DNA of 64,000 nucleotides from Litchfieldella xinjiangensis. GTDB lineage: Bacteria; Pseudomonadota; Gammaproteobacteria; Pseudomonadales; Halomonadaceae. The DNA lies in contig NZ_JPZL01000002.1 of the NCBI RefSeq assembly GCF_000759345.1, positions 930,001-994,000 on the forward strand. Direction: 5' to 3'. Shown here one piece after another: positions 39,112 through 46,300 of this stretch. A program made the position numbers and the translations under genes. The notes below the pieces were generated by a model. The model was not told the DNA's origin. It did not search any database and worked only from the letters and a program-made list of their open reading frames with translations. The first letter of the stretch is position 1, and the number at the start of each line of letters is the position of its first letter.

Positions 39112-39375
39112 ACCAACCTCCAGAAACGAGAAAGCCCCGGCACTGACAGGGCTGGTTGAATTCGTTGCCGCGTGACGTGCGGCGTACGGCCACCGCCTCC
39201 AGCCTCCCGCGTTCGCGGTGCACCCCGCAGGGCGTGAGAGTCGGCTGAATCGGTGGCTGCCGGCTGATTATTCGTGCTACGTGAACCCTCCGCTGCGCCC
39301 CATCAGGGCTGGCTGCGCTGGGTGACAGCGGGATGAGAAAGGGATACCGGTACTTAGGAACGCCCCGGTCAGGCG
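39112..39375 (-). ncRNA. Noncoding, hairpin-rich 264-base gap between ssb and the next gene
   Basis: No convincing gene fits here. The gap holds a weak terminator-like hairpin (39133-39153, AGCCC/GGGCT) immediately before the next ribosome site, and a GC-rich stretch with several hairpins such as CCGC-GTTC-GCGG (39207-39218) and GCCGC/GCGGC (39167-39183). The long gap in an otherwise tightly packed operon suggests a structured RNA. Confidence 0.35.
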
Positions 39376-39891
39376 TCAATCAAAAGGGATTTCGTCATCG
39401 AAGTCGTCGAAGCTTCCCGGGTTCGGGGCCCCGTAGTTCTGATTGGCCTGCCCCTGGGGTGGCTGCTGGACACCGCCTTGCTGGCCCTGGTTGGGGTAGC
39501 CGCCGGTCTGCTGCCCATAGCCGCCCTGCGGTGCGCCCTGTCCCTGGCCACCGTTGCGGCTGTCGAGCATCTGCATATCATTGGCGATGATCTCGGTGCT
39601 GTAGCGGTCCTGGCCATCCTGGCCCTGCCACTTACGGGTTTGCAGCCGTCCTTCGATGTAAAGACGCGAACCTTTATTCACGTACTGCTGGGCGATTTCG
39701 GCCAGCTTGTTGAACAGGATCACGCTATGCCACTCGGTGCGCTCCTGTTTCTGCCCCGACTGCTTATCCTTCCAAGTGTCGGTGGTGGCGATGCGTAAGT
39801 TGGCAACTGGGTTGCCGGACGGCATGAAGCGCACGTCGGGATCCTGCCCCAGGTTGCCGATAATGATGACCTTATTGACGCCGCGAGCCAT
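39376..39891 (-). CDS. ssb: Single-stranded DNA-binding protein
   Basis: This 171-residue protein has an OB-fold domain (about residues 1-110, [16 protein letters not shown]), a Gln/Gly-rich linker and the acidic tail [10 protein letters not shown] that binds partner proteins. It is a phage-encoded SSB. It sits between rdgC and the noncoding gap. Confidence 0.93.
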   Translation of the reverse strand: MARGVNKVIIIGNLGQDPDVRFMPSGNPVANLRIATTDTWKDKQSGQKQERTEWHSVILFNKLAEIAQQYVNKGSRLYIEGRLQTRKWQGQDGQDRYSTEIIANDMQMLDSRNGGQGQGAPQGGYGQQTGGYPNQGQQGGVQQPPQGQANQNYGAPNPGSFDDFDDEIPFD

Positions 39892-39916
39892 ATGAGACTC
39901 CTACTGAATAATGAAA

Positions 39917-39932
39917 GGGCCCCGCAGGGCCC
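39917..39932 (-). terminator. GC hairpin before ssb
   Basis: GGGCCC pairs with GGGCCC (self-complementary) around TGCG, followed by TTTCATTATT and then AGGAG and the ssb ATG. The T run is partial. Confidence 0.5.
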
Positions 39933-39946
39933 CGTGAGACGGTTTG

Positions 39947-41098
39947 CTAGGCTGCCAGCACTTTGCGCGAACCGCTGTTGTTTATGGGCGCGATGATCCC
40001 CTCGGCTTCCAAGGCCTCGATGAAACGAGCTGCTCGGTTGTAGCCGATCTTGAATTGCCGCTGGACGGCGGACACCGATGCGTGACCTGAGCCCACAACG
40101 AATGCCTTGGTCTGTTCGTACAATGGATCCTCCGTGCCGTCAGGCATCAACGCCCCGGCAGGCGACACGCCATCCAGCAGCGGCGCATGGCCAACTGCCT
40201 CGCCACCCAGCCAGTCGATGAGGTTGTCAATCATGCCGCCCAGGGCCTTAGCCATGAGGAAGAAGTCGGTCTCCATGCGAAGCACAGCATCGTCTGCGTC
40301 GTCGGTCTGGCTGGCTTCATCGAGCAGGGCGTCGTCGAAGTGAAGGCTTTTGATGCCCAGGTCATCGGTCAGAACGAACGAGGCAAGGCCTTCGATGTGC
40401 ATCGCCAAGCGCGTGGCTTCCCGGCCACCAGCCACGACCTGCTGTATCTCGTCACTGTCGAGGTCTACCTGGCGCGCGCTATGTACGCCATCGTCTCCCT
40501 TGGCCTTGAGTTCGACGCGATCACCCAGGATGAGCATCGGCGGGCGAGCCGCGGGATCAATCATCCATTGGGTCATGGCGCGAACGGGCAGCGTCTGTGT
40601 AGCCAGCGGTGTGACCTTGAGGCTGCCCAGGGTCATGCGCAGCAGGTCGAGGGTTTCTTCGGCGCGCTTGCGGCTGCCAGTATTGATAGCGATCAGATTG
40701 CGTGTCGTGTCCCACCACACATCGATGCGCTGGCTGCGGTAGAAGGCGCGGGGGAGGAACTCTTCGTAGACCTGTTCCTTGAGCGCCTGCTTTTCTCTGC
40801 GAGGCAGTGGGCGCCCCTCGGCGGCTTCACGGTTCGCCGCACGTTCCTCGACTTCATCACGCACCACACCAGCCGGTAGCAACCGCTCCTGGCGAAGAGC
40901 ACATAGAAGGCGCTGCCCCTGGATCTCGTGCACGTACAGCTGGCTATTGCGCCCAGCCGGTGTCTGCCAGCCAAGACGACGCGCCTCGCTACCACCGAGG
41001 GGACGACAGGCGTGTTCCGCTAGCGCTTCCTGTAGCGCGTCGATGGATAGGTCAGGCGTGGCATGCAGGCGATACAGGTACAGGGATTTAAACCACAT
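39947..41098 (-). CDS. rdgC: RdgC fused to an FtsK gamma-type winged helix
   Basis: Residues 1 to about 305 read as RdgC (MWFKSLYLYRLHA, WQTPAGR, FLMAKALGGMIDNLIDWLGG), the ring-shaped DNA-binding protein that restrains RecA. RdgC normally ends there (about 303 residues), but this protein continues to 383. Residues 324-383 (DPLYEQTKAFVV, then SVSAVQRQFKIGYNRAARFI) match the FtsK gamma domain, which recognises KOPS sequences and activates XerD. The fusion is unusual and is not the host copy. The gene lies between a Rad52/ERF-type block and ssb. Confidence 0.85.
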   Translation of the reverse strand: MWFKSLYLYRLHATPDLSIDALQEALAEHACRPLGGSEARRLGWQTPAGRNSQLYVHEIQGQRLLCALRQERLLPAGVVRDEVEERAANREAAEGRPLPRREKQALKEQVYEEFLPRAFYRSQRIDVWWDTTRNLIAINTGSRKRAEETLDLLRMTLGSLKVTPLATQTLPVRAMTQWMIDPAARPPMLILGDRVELKAKGDDGVHSARQVDLDSDEIQQVVAGGREATRLAMHIEGLASFVLTDDLGIKSLHFDDALLDEASQTDDADDAVLRMETDFFLMAKALGGMIDNLIDWLGGEAVGHAPLLDGVSPAGALMPDGTEDPLYEQTKAFVVGSGHASVSAVQRQFKIGYNRAARFIEALEAEGIIAPINNSGSRKVLAA

Positions 41099-41118
41099 AG
41101 TCGTATCCTCTCGACCAA

Positions 41119-41132
41119 GGCCCCGTAGGGCC
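41119..41132 (-). terminator. GC hairpin before rdgC
   Basis: GGCCC and GGGCC pair around TACG, then TTGG and the rdgC ribosome site follow. The T run is short, so this is terminator-like only. Confidence 0.4.
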
Positions 41133-41143
41133 CCAGTAGTTGA

Positions 41144-42118
41144 TCAGGCGTCGCCCTGATTGAAGGCAACGTGGCGGATTTCGCCAGCAGCGATGGCGTT
41201 GAGTACCTGGTGAGCCACGGCAGCATCGAAGCCAGCTGCCATCAGATCTTCCATGGCTTCGTCCCATCGGGTCAGGCCTTGCTCATGACCGGTAATCAGT
41301 TCGCTCACGTCGGCCTGATCCTCGACCGGGACTCGGTAGCGCTGAGCGGCCTCGGTAAGGCGACTGGTGTCGATGGGCTTGCTCTCCCGCTCGGGCGTCG
41401 GCGCCTCCGGCTGAGCCTTGGCGGCTTCCTGCTCGGCCTTGAATCGGCGCAGTTCCTCAAGTTCGGCTTGCTCAGCGGCGCGTCGGGCTTCCTCCTCGCG
41501 CAGCTTGCGACGTTGTTCCTCGAGCTCGGCCTGTTCTGCCGCGAGACGCTCGCGCTCCATAGCGGACTCGTGCATGGAGCGCAGTTCTTGCAGTAGCACC
41601 GCCTTGGCGTCTTCGGCCTCCTTGGTCAGGTCGTAGTAGCCCTCGGTGTCGATGCCCTGGGCGGCGTCGTGTAGATCGGCCAGACCCGCAGCGTCGAGCC
41701 CCTGGGCGGTGTCGCGATAACTGCCAATCTCTTTGTCGAGACGATCCTGCAGCTTGGCGATCCGTGCCTGACGCTCACGCTCGGCGCGTTCGTCTTCTTC
41801 CTGCTTGGCTTCGCGGTGGGGCGCCTCGAGCTGTTCAATCTCGCCGATCAGACCTTTGGCGTACTGGTTCACCTGCTCGATGAAGTCGCGGTGTGGCTTG
41901 GTGATCGCTAGTCGAGCCTTGTCGGTACCGGTGCGGTACTTGGTGAGCTCGCGCAGCGATGCCTTGCCGCTCTGGTAGCCCTCCTTGGTGCCGTAATCCG
42001 GCACGGTGCCGTGCTTGGCGCGAAGCTCGGCCATGGCCTTCTCGACGCGGTTGAGCTCAACCAACTCGTTGGCGTAAGCCTGAGGGGGATGTTCGAGTTT
42101 CTCGGCTGCGTTACCCAT
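41144..42118 (-). CDS. Coiled-coil phage protein next to the annealing protein gene
   Basis: This 324-residue protein is mostly coiled coil, rich in Glu, Arg, Ala and Gln (about residues 85-245), with a globular C terminus. Similar coiled-coil proteins accompany phage annealing proteins and nucleases, for example DUF1351 types, but I cannot assign it firmly. It overlaps the annealing protein gene by 8 bases. Confidence 0.55.
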   Translation of the reverse strand: MGNAAEKLEHPPQAYANELVELNRVEKAMAELRAKHGTVPDYGTKEGYQSGKASLRELTKYRTGTDKARLAITKPHRDFIEQVNQYAKGLIGEIEQLEAPHREAKQEEDERAERERQARIAKLQDRLDKEIGSYRDTAQGLDAAGLADLHDAAQGIDTEGYYDLTKEAEDAKAVLLQELRSMHESAMERERLAAEQAELEEQRRKLREEEARRAAEQAELEELRRFKAEQEAAKAQPEAPTPERESKPIDTSRLTEAAQRYRVPVEDQADVSELITGHEQGLTRWDEAMEDLMAAGFDAAVAHQVLNAIAAGEIRHVAFNQGDA

Positions 42119-42896
42119 GAGTCACTTCCTCTTGCTGTTGTTTCTGCTGTTGGCGTTCGGCCAGAACACGCTCGATGCCGTCCTCGGCCGCTTTGCGGAT
42201 CATGTCGGCACCCTTGGCAGGATCGACGCGAGCCACGCTGGCCCGATCGTTGATACGCTGCAGCATGGTGTCGGCGGCGAGCTGGATGCTCTTCGGGTGG
42301 GGTACCTTGTGCCGCAGGGTGTCGCACTCGCGCTTGAGCCAGTCGGCGTAGTCATCTCGGTACTTCTGCAGTTCGGCGTCGAAGTCTTCAGCCTTCTCTA
42401 GGCGCGTCTCGGCTTCGCGGAGCTTCACGTAGCCCAGGTCATCGAACAGGCCGGTGTAGATGTCGGCGGCGAAGCCCAGCTGACTGAGGCACTTCTTCAT
42501 GGCGTCGGTGACAGACTTCTTCGGCGCCTCGTTGTCCGTGATGAACTGCCCCTTGTTGGTCATGTAGACCGCCCGGGTATGGCCGAAATGAGTGACCTCG
42601 CCGCGCTTGCCTTCCCATTCGTACCAGAGCGTTAACTGGCAGGTGTGGGTCTGCTCATGGCCGATCACCGTCTCCTTGAGCAGTACCGGCGCGCCCTGGT
42701 CGAAGCGATCCACGTCGATGCGATACCCCCAGCCAATACCCACCGGCCCGAAGATCTTCGTTGCCAGCTTGACCATGTGCATGGTGTCGATGGCGGTAAT
42801 GTTCTGGCCGTTGACCTTGGCCGGCTTCACCGCATCGGTAGGCGTCTTCTCGACCCGGCTCCAAATCGCCAGGTGTTGGTCGTTTGTCTGCGTCAT
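42111..42896 (-). CDS. Rad52/ERF-like single-strand annealing protein
   Basis: The 261-residue protein reads FGPVGIGWGY near residue 50, and later ITDNEAPKKSVTDAMKKCLS followed by QLGFAADIY. This is the pattern of the Rad52-like/ERF family of phage annealing proteins. Such proteins pair complementary single strands and recruit SSB. The ATG at 42896 lies 8 bases after GAGG. Neighbouring ssb, RdgC and a coiled-coil protein complete a recombination block. Confidence 0.65.
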   Translation of the reverse strand: MTQTNDQHLAIWSRVEKTPTDAVKPAKVNGQNITAIDTMHMVKLATKIFGPVGIGWGYRIDVDRFDQGAPVLLKETVIGHEQTHTCQLTLWYEWEGKRGEVTHFGHTRAVYMTNKGQFITDNEAPKKSVTDAMKKCLSQLGFAADIYTGLFDDLGYVKLREAETRLEKAEDFDAELQKYRDDYADWLKRECDTLRHKVPHPKSIQLAADTMLQRINDRASVARVDPAKGADMIRKAAEDGIERVLAERQQQKQQQEEVTHG

Positions 42897-42906
42897 GCTC
42901 ATCACC

Positions 42907-43212
42907 TCACGCCGCCTCGTACTGATAGCTAATAGCCGCTTCGTATTGATCCTCGGCGACTTGCTGCGCCCAGGCGCGCAACTCAGCCCGGCCGTCGTCG
43001 GTAGTGAGGTAGTGCTCGATCAGCTGGGCGATGGTGGTGGTCAGCGCGAGGTTGTCGTACCAGGTGCCCAGCAGGCCTTCATCGCGAACGTGCTCGGCGA
43101 ACGACAGCTTCGCATCGGCGTTACCGTCATCGACGGCCTCGATGATTTCCTTTGTGCGCTGGGTTGTGTCGAAGGGGCGGCCGCGGACGATGAGAGGGAG
43201 GGTCATGTTCAT
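42907..43212 (-). CDS. Hypothetical phage protein, 101 residues
   Basis: The start is an ATG at 43212 overlapping the stop of the upstream gene and preceded by GGAG. The protein reads LPLIVRGRPFDTTQRTKEI and ends rich in Ala and Tyr. It is unrecognised and lies 10 bases before the annealing protein gene. Confidence 0.5.
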   Translation of the reverse strand: MNMTLPLIVRGRPFDTTQRTKEIIEAVDDGNADAKLSFAEHVRDEGLLGTWYDNLALTTTIAQLIEHYLTTDDGRAELRAWAQQVAEDQYEAAISYQYEAA

Positions 43213-43451
43213 GATGTGCGCTCCAGTTCGTCGAGCAGGGCGTCGGCTGTGGCTACAGAAAGCCTCGCAATCTCCTCCGGCGAGGGCATGCCATTGCTTC
43301 CTGCGGCTGTGTATCCCTGCATTGCAGCCTTGGCGAAGTCCTCGCGCTTGGTGAGGCCGTGCGCCTCGGTTGTGCCCTTTGAGGGATCGAATGAATCCAC
43401 CCAAATCTCTGGCTCAGCCAGCGGCATTGCTGGCATATCTGCATTCTTCAC
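43209..43451 (-). CDS. Hypothetical phage protein, 80 residues, GTG start
   Basis: GTG at 43451 overlaps the TGA of the upstream gene and follows GGGAGGG, so this is the likely start. The protein reads EPEIWVDSFDPSKG and is mildly acidic. No family is recognised. Confidence 0.5.
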   Translation of the reverse strand: MKNADMPAMPLAEPEIWVDSFDPSKGTTEAHGLTKREDFAKAAMQGYTAAGSNGMPSPEEIARLSVATADALLDELERTS

Positions 43452-43705
43452 GCCGCAGCCCTCCCTTTCTGCTCTTCCAGATAGGCATCGAGGATGATCT
43501 CGATGGCCCGGTTCGTTTCGCATGAGCTCGCGTTGTTGTTGCCCTGAGCGAAGAACTCATCCGCCAGCGCGGAATACAGCTCCGTCGCTTCGGCCTGAGC
43601 CCCGCAGACCGCCCAGGCCACCGCCTGGCTGACCAACACGGCGTCGCGGTCGTCGCGGGCATCCTCGATCGCGTGGCTGTTTCGGGCCCATTCATACGTC
43701 GGCAT
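43448..43705 (-). CDS. Hypothetical phage protein, 85 residues
   Basis: This helical acidic protein (ARDDRDAVLVSQAVAWAVCG) is of unknown family. It overlaps both neighbours in the operon by 4 to 14 bases. Confidence 0.5.
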   Translation of the reverse strand: MPTYEWARNSHAIEDARDDRDAVLVSQAVAWAVCGAQAEATELYSALADEFFAQGNNNASSCETNRAIEIILDAYLEEQKGRAAA

Positions 43706-43892
43706 CGTGGTGCTCCCTCAGAAACTCGCGAGCAGCCTCGGGGATCTCTTCAGGCGGCACTCGCTCAACGGTGATTCGGTACAGGCGCCGTTCGAACAGG
43801 AACGTCTCGACGGCTTTCTCTCTGCCATGCTCGAGCAGCATGCGACGCACCAGGGCGCTTTGAGCCGCGGCGCGGGATAGATCAGGGGTCAT
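43692..43892 (-). CDS. Hypothetical phage protein, 66 residues
   Basis: The ATG at 43892 follows GGAAGG and overlaps the stop of the upstream gene by ATGA. The protein is helical with a basic middle (EHGREKAVETFLFERRLYRI). It is unrecognised. Confidence 0.5.
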   Translation of the reverse strand: MTPDLSRAAAQSALVRRMLLEHGREKAVETFLFERRLYRITVERVPPEEIPEAAREFLREHHDADV

Positions 43893-44113
43893 GACGGCAC
43901 CTTCCAAAGCTGCAGGAGGGGCGCCTTCAAGCCGTTGCGACGGGCAACGTATTCAGCCTCGCGTCGAGCGTTGGCCGTCTCGCCTACGCTCATTGGCTTG
44001 TCGTCTTCGGTGCGGCGGCGCCAGATGAGGCGCTGGCCCGCTGGAACGAGGTCCGCCACGCGGGCGCTCTCTTGGACCAGCGTCACGACATTGCCGCGAT
44101 GAATCGGGATCAT
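43889..44113 (-). CDS. First gene of the PL operon, paralogue of the gene at 30116
   Basis: This 74-residue protein shares a C-terminal segment with the gene at 30116-30334 (NARREAEYVARRNGLKAPLL, then QLWKV), but its N terminus differs (MIPIHRGNVVTLVQES). The middle is Arg-rich (LIWRRRTEDDKP). It is the first cistron after the PL leader and follows GGAGG. Position and a short Arg-rich stretch recall lambda N, but no clear N motif is present. The function is unknown. Confidence 0.55.
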   Translation of the reverse strand: MIPIHRGNVVTLVQESARVADLVPAGQRLIWRRRTEDDKPMSVGETANARREAEYVARRNGLKAPLLQLWKVPS

Positions 44114-44128
44114 GGCGAACCTCCGGAT

Positions 44129-44152
44129 TAAAAAAGGGCCACCGAAGTGGCC
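44129..44152 (-). terminator. Strong intrinsic terminator at the end of the PL leader
   Basis: On the minus strand GGGCCAC and GTGGCCC pair around TTCG and are followed by six T. It lies 15 bases upstream of the first PL gene start, so the operon must read through it to be expressed. Confidence 0.85.
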
Positions 44153-44176
44153 CAGGTACGCAGGGAACTGAAGGGT

Positions 44177-44298
44177 GATGCGGCACGCCGCTAGACGTGA
44201 TTACCGCATCGGGATAGACACCGGCCCCGCACCCTGCTTTGAGCGGCCTTCCGCTCGCTAGACTGCATAACCTAAGAGTCGCGATGCCTATCCCGATG
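44177..44298 (-). ncRNA. Structured PL leader segment with alternative pairings
   Basis: CATCGGGATAG (44207-44217) is a perfect 11-bp complement of CTATCCCGATG (44288-44298), and GAGCGG-CCTT-CCGCTC (44241-44256) forms a hairpin within it. A 7-bp pair GATGCGG (44177-44183) with CCGCATC (44204-44210) overlaps the first arm, so the two folds exclude each other. This is the pattern of a switching leader. It lies between PL and the first gene, in the transcribed leader on the minus strand. The strand is inferred. Confidence 0.5.
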
Positions 44299-44496
44299 GC
44301 CCCAGGTGCGCCCTAGGGCTGGCAGAGGCGCCGACAAGAACGCCTCATTTTGATCATGTATTCACGTAATTATATGAATAATATAGATTTAATAGAGTCG
44401 ACGATCCCTGCGCCGCCTCAGGCGACCGTGATCAACAATTGCGACCGTTTAGCCGCGCTGGTAATAGTGGTTATGTACAAAGCAGGGAGTCGCAAA

Positions 44497-45060
44497 GTGG
44501 ACGCCAATAACTTACAAAAACTGGCCCAGCTCAAAGAACAGATTGCCCAATCTGAGCGCGAAGCCAAGAAACTTACGCTGGATACTTATGATTTCTCAGA
44601 AGCTGCGCGGCTTTCGCTTGAGAAGCGGCGAGAACAACTAGGCCAGCCCGAATACCCGCCCGAAGTATTTGATCCTGCAATTCCAAGCAGAGACGTAACC
44701 GTACAGGTGAAAAGGAAGAAGAAGGGTAAGAAGCGGCCCTCTTCTTCCGGGACTAGTCCTGAGCGGACGAAGAGCGGAAACCTTAAGAAGCGAAAAGATA
44801 TTCACGACCCAACTGTTCCTACGTTTCCCTGCTCTTCCGAGCCGACTAAAAGCCGAAAGTGGATTACCAAGCTCTGTAAAATGTGCAGCAGAAAGATTCA
44901 CATTCATGTCGATTGGAAGTCTCCCTCTCTTTATTGCAAATCCTGCAGGTCAACAGCTGCTAGCTTGCGGAAGAACAAGAAAGCCAATTCCTTCACGCCT
45001 CAATACACACACTGCGCTATATACCAGGGCGGTGCTCCTGGCGGGGGGAAGCGCCGGTAG
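44497..45060 (+). CDS. AT-richer cargo gene with C-terminal zinc-ribbon, 187 residues
   Basis: This plus-strand gene lies inside the PL leader on the opposite strand. The GTG at 44497 follows AGGGAG. Starts further left at 44350 or 44356 lack a ribosome site. The protein is very basic and lysine-rich (KRKKKGKKRPSSS) and has two C-x2-C pairs near the end (CKMCSRK, CKSCRS). Its codon use is more AT-rich than its neighbours. It is unrecognised and probably a moron-type gene. Confidence 0.5.
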   Translation: MDANNLQKLAQLKEQIAQSEREAKKLTLDTYDFSEAARLSLEKRREQLGQPEYPPEVFDPAIPSRDVTVQVKRKKKGKKRPSSSGTSPERTKSGNLKKRKDIHDPTVPTFPCSSEPTKSRKWITKLCKMCSRKIHIHVDWKSPSLYCKSCRSTAASLRKNKKANSFTPQYTHCAIYQGGAPGGGKRR

Positions 45061-45120
45061 CACGAAAGACACCTCATCGAAGCGGCTTTCGAGCGAGCCC
45101 TGCTTGATACTGCAAGGCTC

Positions 45121-45243
45121 ATTAACTCGGCCTTCTGCTTGGCACCGTCAGGCTGACGGCTGGGCTCCCAGGGTTTCCCCCAGTCCCCACTCGGCTGCGC
45201 AAGATATCTGCGGGGGCTTCCGGCCCCTACGGCTCCTTCGCCG
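45121..45243. ncRNA. Hairpin-rich segment resembling the C4 antisense RNA family
   Basis: The 425-base gap after the cargo gene has no coding sequence but many hairpins. They include CCGTC/GACGG (45145-45159), CTGGG/CCCAG (45160-45171) and GGGG/CCCC (45213-45227), joined by GGCTCCCAGGGTTTCCCCC. The string resembles the conserved core of C4-type phage antisense RNAs from memory only. The strand is uncertain. It lies just downstream of PL on the minus strand. Confidence 0.35.
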
Positions 45244-45368
45244 CGTCTAAGCGTCCCCTCTGTAACCCCGAGGTGCGGAGCTGCCTCTCGCAACGTCGGC
45301 CACATTCCCCGGTGGCTCGGGTCGGCCTGTGAGGGCCTGGGACGTTTTGTGCTGTGTCCGTGTTAGTG

Positions 45369-45430
45369 AATTTAAGCATACTGAAATGACCAGTCAAGAG
45401 CTTCGCTGAAATATTTTCAGTAAGCTAAAC
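45369..45430 (-). promoter_or_regulatory. Early left promoter PL with operator sites
   Basis: On the minus strand TTGACT (45392-45397), 17 bases, and TAAATT (45369-45374) form a good sigma70 promoter. It overlaps TTTAAGCATACTGAAA (45371-45386), which matches the reverse complement of the right-hand operator at 46262-46277 in 15 of 16 bases. Weaker related sites lie at 45396-45411 and 45414-45429. Repressor bound here would block PL. Confidence 0.75.
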
Positions 45431-45441
45431 AGGAAGGCGTG

Positions 45442-45465
45442 AAAAACCCGCCAGTTAGGCGGGTT
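45442..45465 (-). terminator. Terminator of the repressor gene
   Basis: AACCCGCC and GGCGGGTT pair around a 5-base loop and are followed by TTTTT on the minus strand. It lies 21 bases after the repressor stop and just before the PL region, so repressor transcription is separated from the early operon. Confidence 0.85.
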
Positions 45466-45485
45466 GGCTGGGTGCGGTCAGCGAA

Positions 45486-46214
45486 TCAGAGGCGGTTCTC
45501 TGACATGAACACACGGCCCAGGATCTTGGGGGCGTCGGGATCGGCCATGCTATAGACCTCTTCGGGGAATTCTTCGGCATTGTCGCTGACGACGCGTACG
45601 CGCCCCAAGGGGAGCCGGTAAAGGCGCTTAACCCTCAACATGCCATCGTGGTCGAGTGCGTAGACCTTACCGTCCTCGATGTGACGGCTTCCCTTGTCGA
45701 TGCCAATGGTCGCGCCGTCAGTGATGGCAGGGTGCATCGAGTCGCCCCTTACTGTCGCCAGGGCGGCGTTCTCCGGCTGCACGCCGTAGTGGTAAAGCCG
45801 GGGCAGGCTGAATCGCTCCCTGGCCCCGTGGTTCTCAACCACCTGCGTACTTCCGTCGCCGGCGGCGAACTCGACTTCACGGAAGATCGGCAGCCAGACC
45901 TCATCAGCACTTACAGGCTCGCTGCTTTCCACGAACTCCGTATCTAGTATTTCAGCGTCGCCGTCAAAAGCATCAATAGCCTTCTGTGACAACTCGTCGA
46001 AGCCCCGAATAGGGCCTTTTCCATCAACTAGCCACGTATACGAGACACGCGTAGCCCTCGCCAGTTTCAGCAGGCGTTCGGCAGTGGGGGCCTTGGTCTC
46101 TCCGCTTAGCCATTGCGTTACAGCAGACGGGCTGACGCCGCACGCCTTGGCGATGGCGCTCTTAGACTGCCCGCTCTCGCGGATGGCCTGATCAATTCGG
46201 TTGTGGATGCTCAT
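45486..46214 (-). CDS. Phage repressor (HTH plus LexA/S24 domain)
   Basis: This 242-residue protein has an N-terminal helix-turn-helix (KSAIAKACGVSPSAVTQWLS) and a C-terminal S24 peptidase domain with Ser in GDSMHPAITDG and Lys in MLRVKRLYRLP. This implies RecA-dependent self-cleavage, so the prophage should be SOS-inducible. The ATG at 46214 has no Shine-Dalgarno and lies inside an operator site, so a leaderless mRNA like lambda cI from PRM is possible. It is divergent from cro. Confidence 0.9.
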   Translation of the reverse strand: MSIHNRIDQAIRESGQSKSAIAKACGVSPSAVTQWLSGETKAPTAERLLKLARATRVSYTWLVDGKGPIRGFDELSQKAIDAFDGDAEILDTEFVESSEPVSADEVWLPIFREVEFAAGDGSTQVVENHGARERFSLPRLYHYGVQPENAALATVRGDSMHPAITDGATIGIDKGSRHIEDGKVYALDHDGMLRVKRLYRLPLGRVRVVSDNAEEFPEEVYSMADPDAPKILGRVFMSENRL

Positions 46215-46279
46215 TTTAGCGAGCTTAAAGCAAGCATCGTTAAGCATGCTTGCGGCCTTGCTTTCAGCATGCTTAAATA
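46214..46279. promoter_or_regulatory. Right operator with three sites and PR promoter
   Basis: Three related sites lie at 46214-46229 (TTTTAGCGAGCTTAAA), around 46242-46251 (perfect palindrome AAGCATGCTT) and 46262-46277 (TTTCAGCATGCTTAAA), with centres 23 to 25 bases apart. A rightward promoter can be drawn as TTGCGG (46250-46255) and TAAATA (46274-46279), overlapping the last two sites. This is a lambda OR-like arrangement. Confidence 0.7.
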
Positions 46280-46300
46280 TTTCCATACAGGAGGGCTCCC

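Noticed and set aside
39017-39379. 120-codon minus-strand frame across the gap before the 38272 gene
   Set aside because: It overlaps the real gene at 38272-39111 in another frame and spans hairpins. No ribosome site or domain is visible.
44350-44496. Earlier starts (44350 or 44356) for the cargo gene
   Set aside because: Neither has a ribosome site, and the AT-rich stretch looks like a promoter. The GTG at 44497 follows AGGGAG.
45000-45305. 101-codon minus-strand frame over the structured RNA and the cargo gene end
   Set aside because: It spans strong hairpins and the end of another gene, has no ribosome site, and its peptide shows no domain. The RNA explanation fits better.
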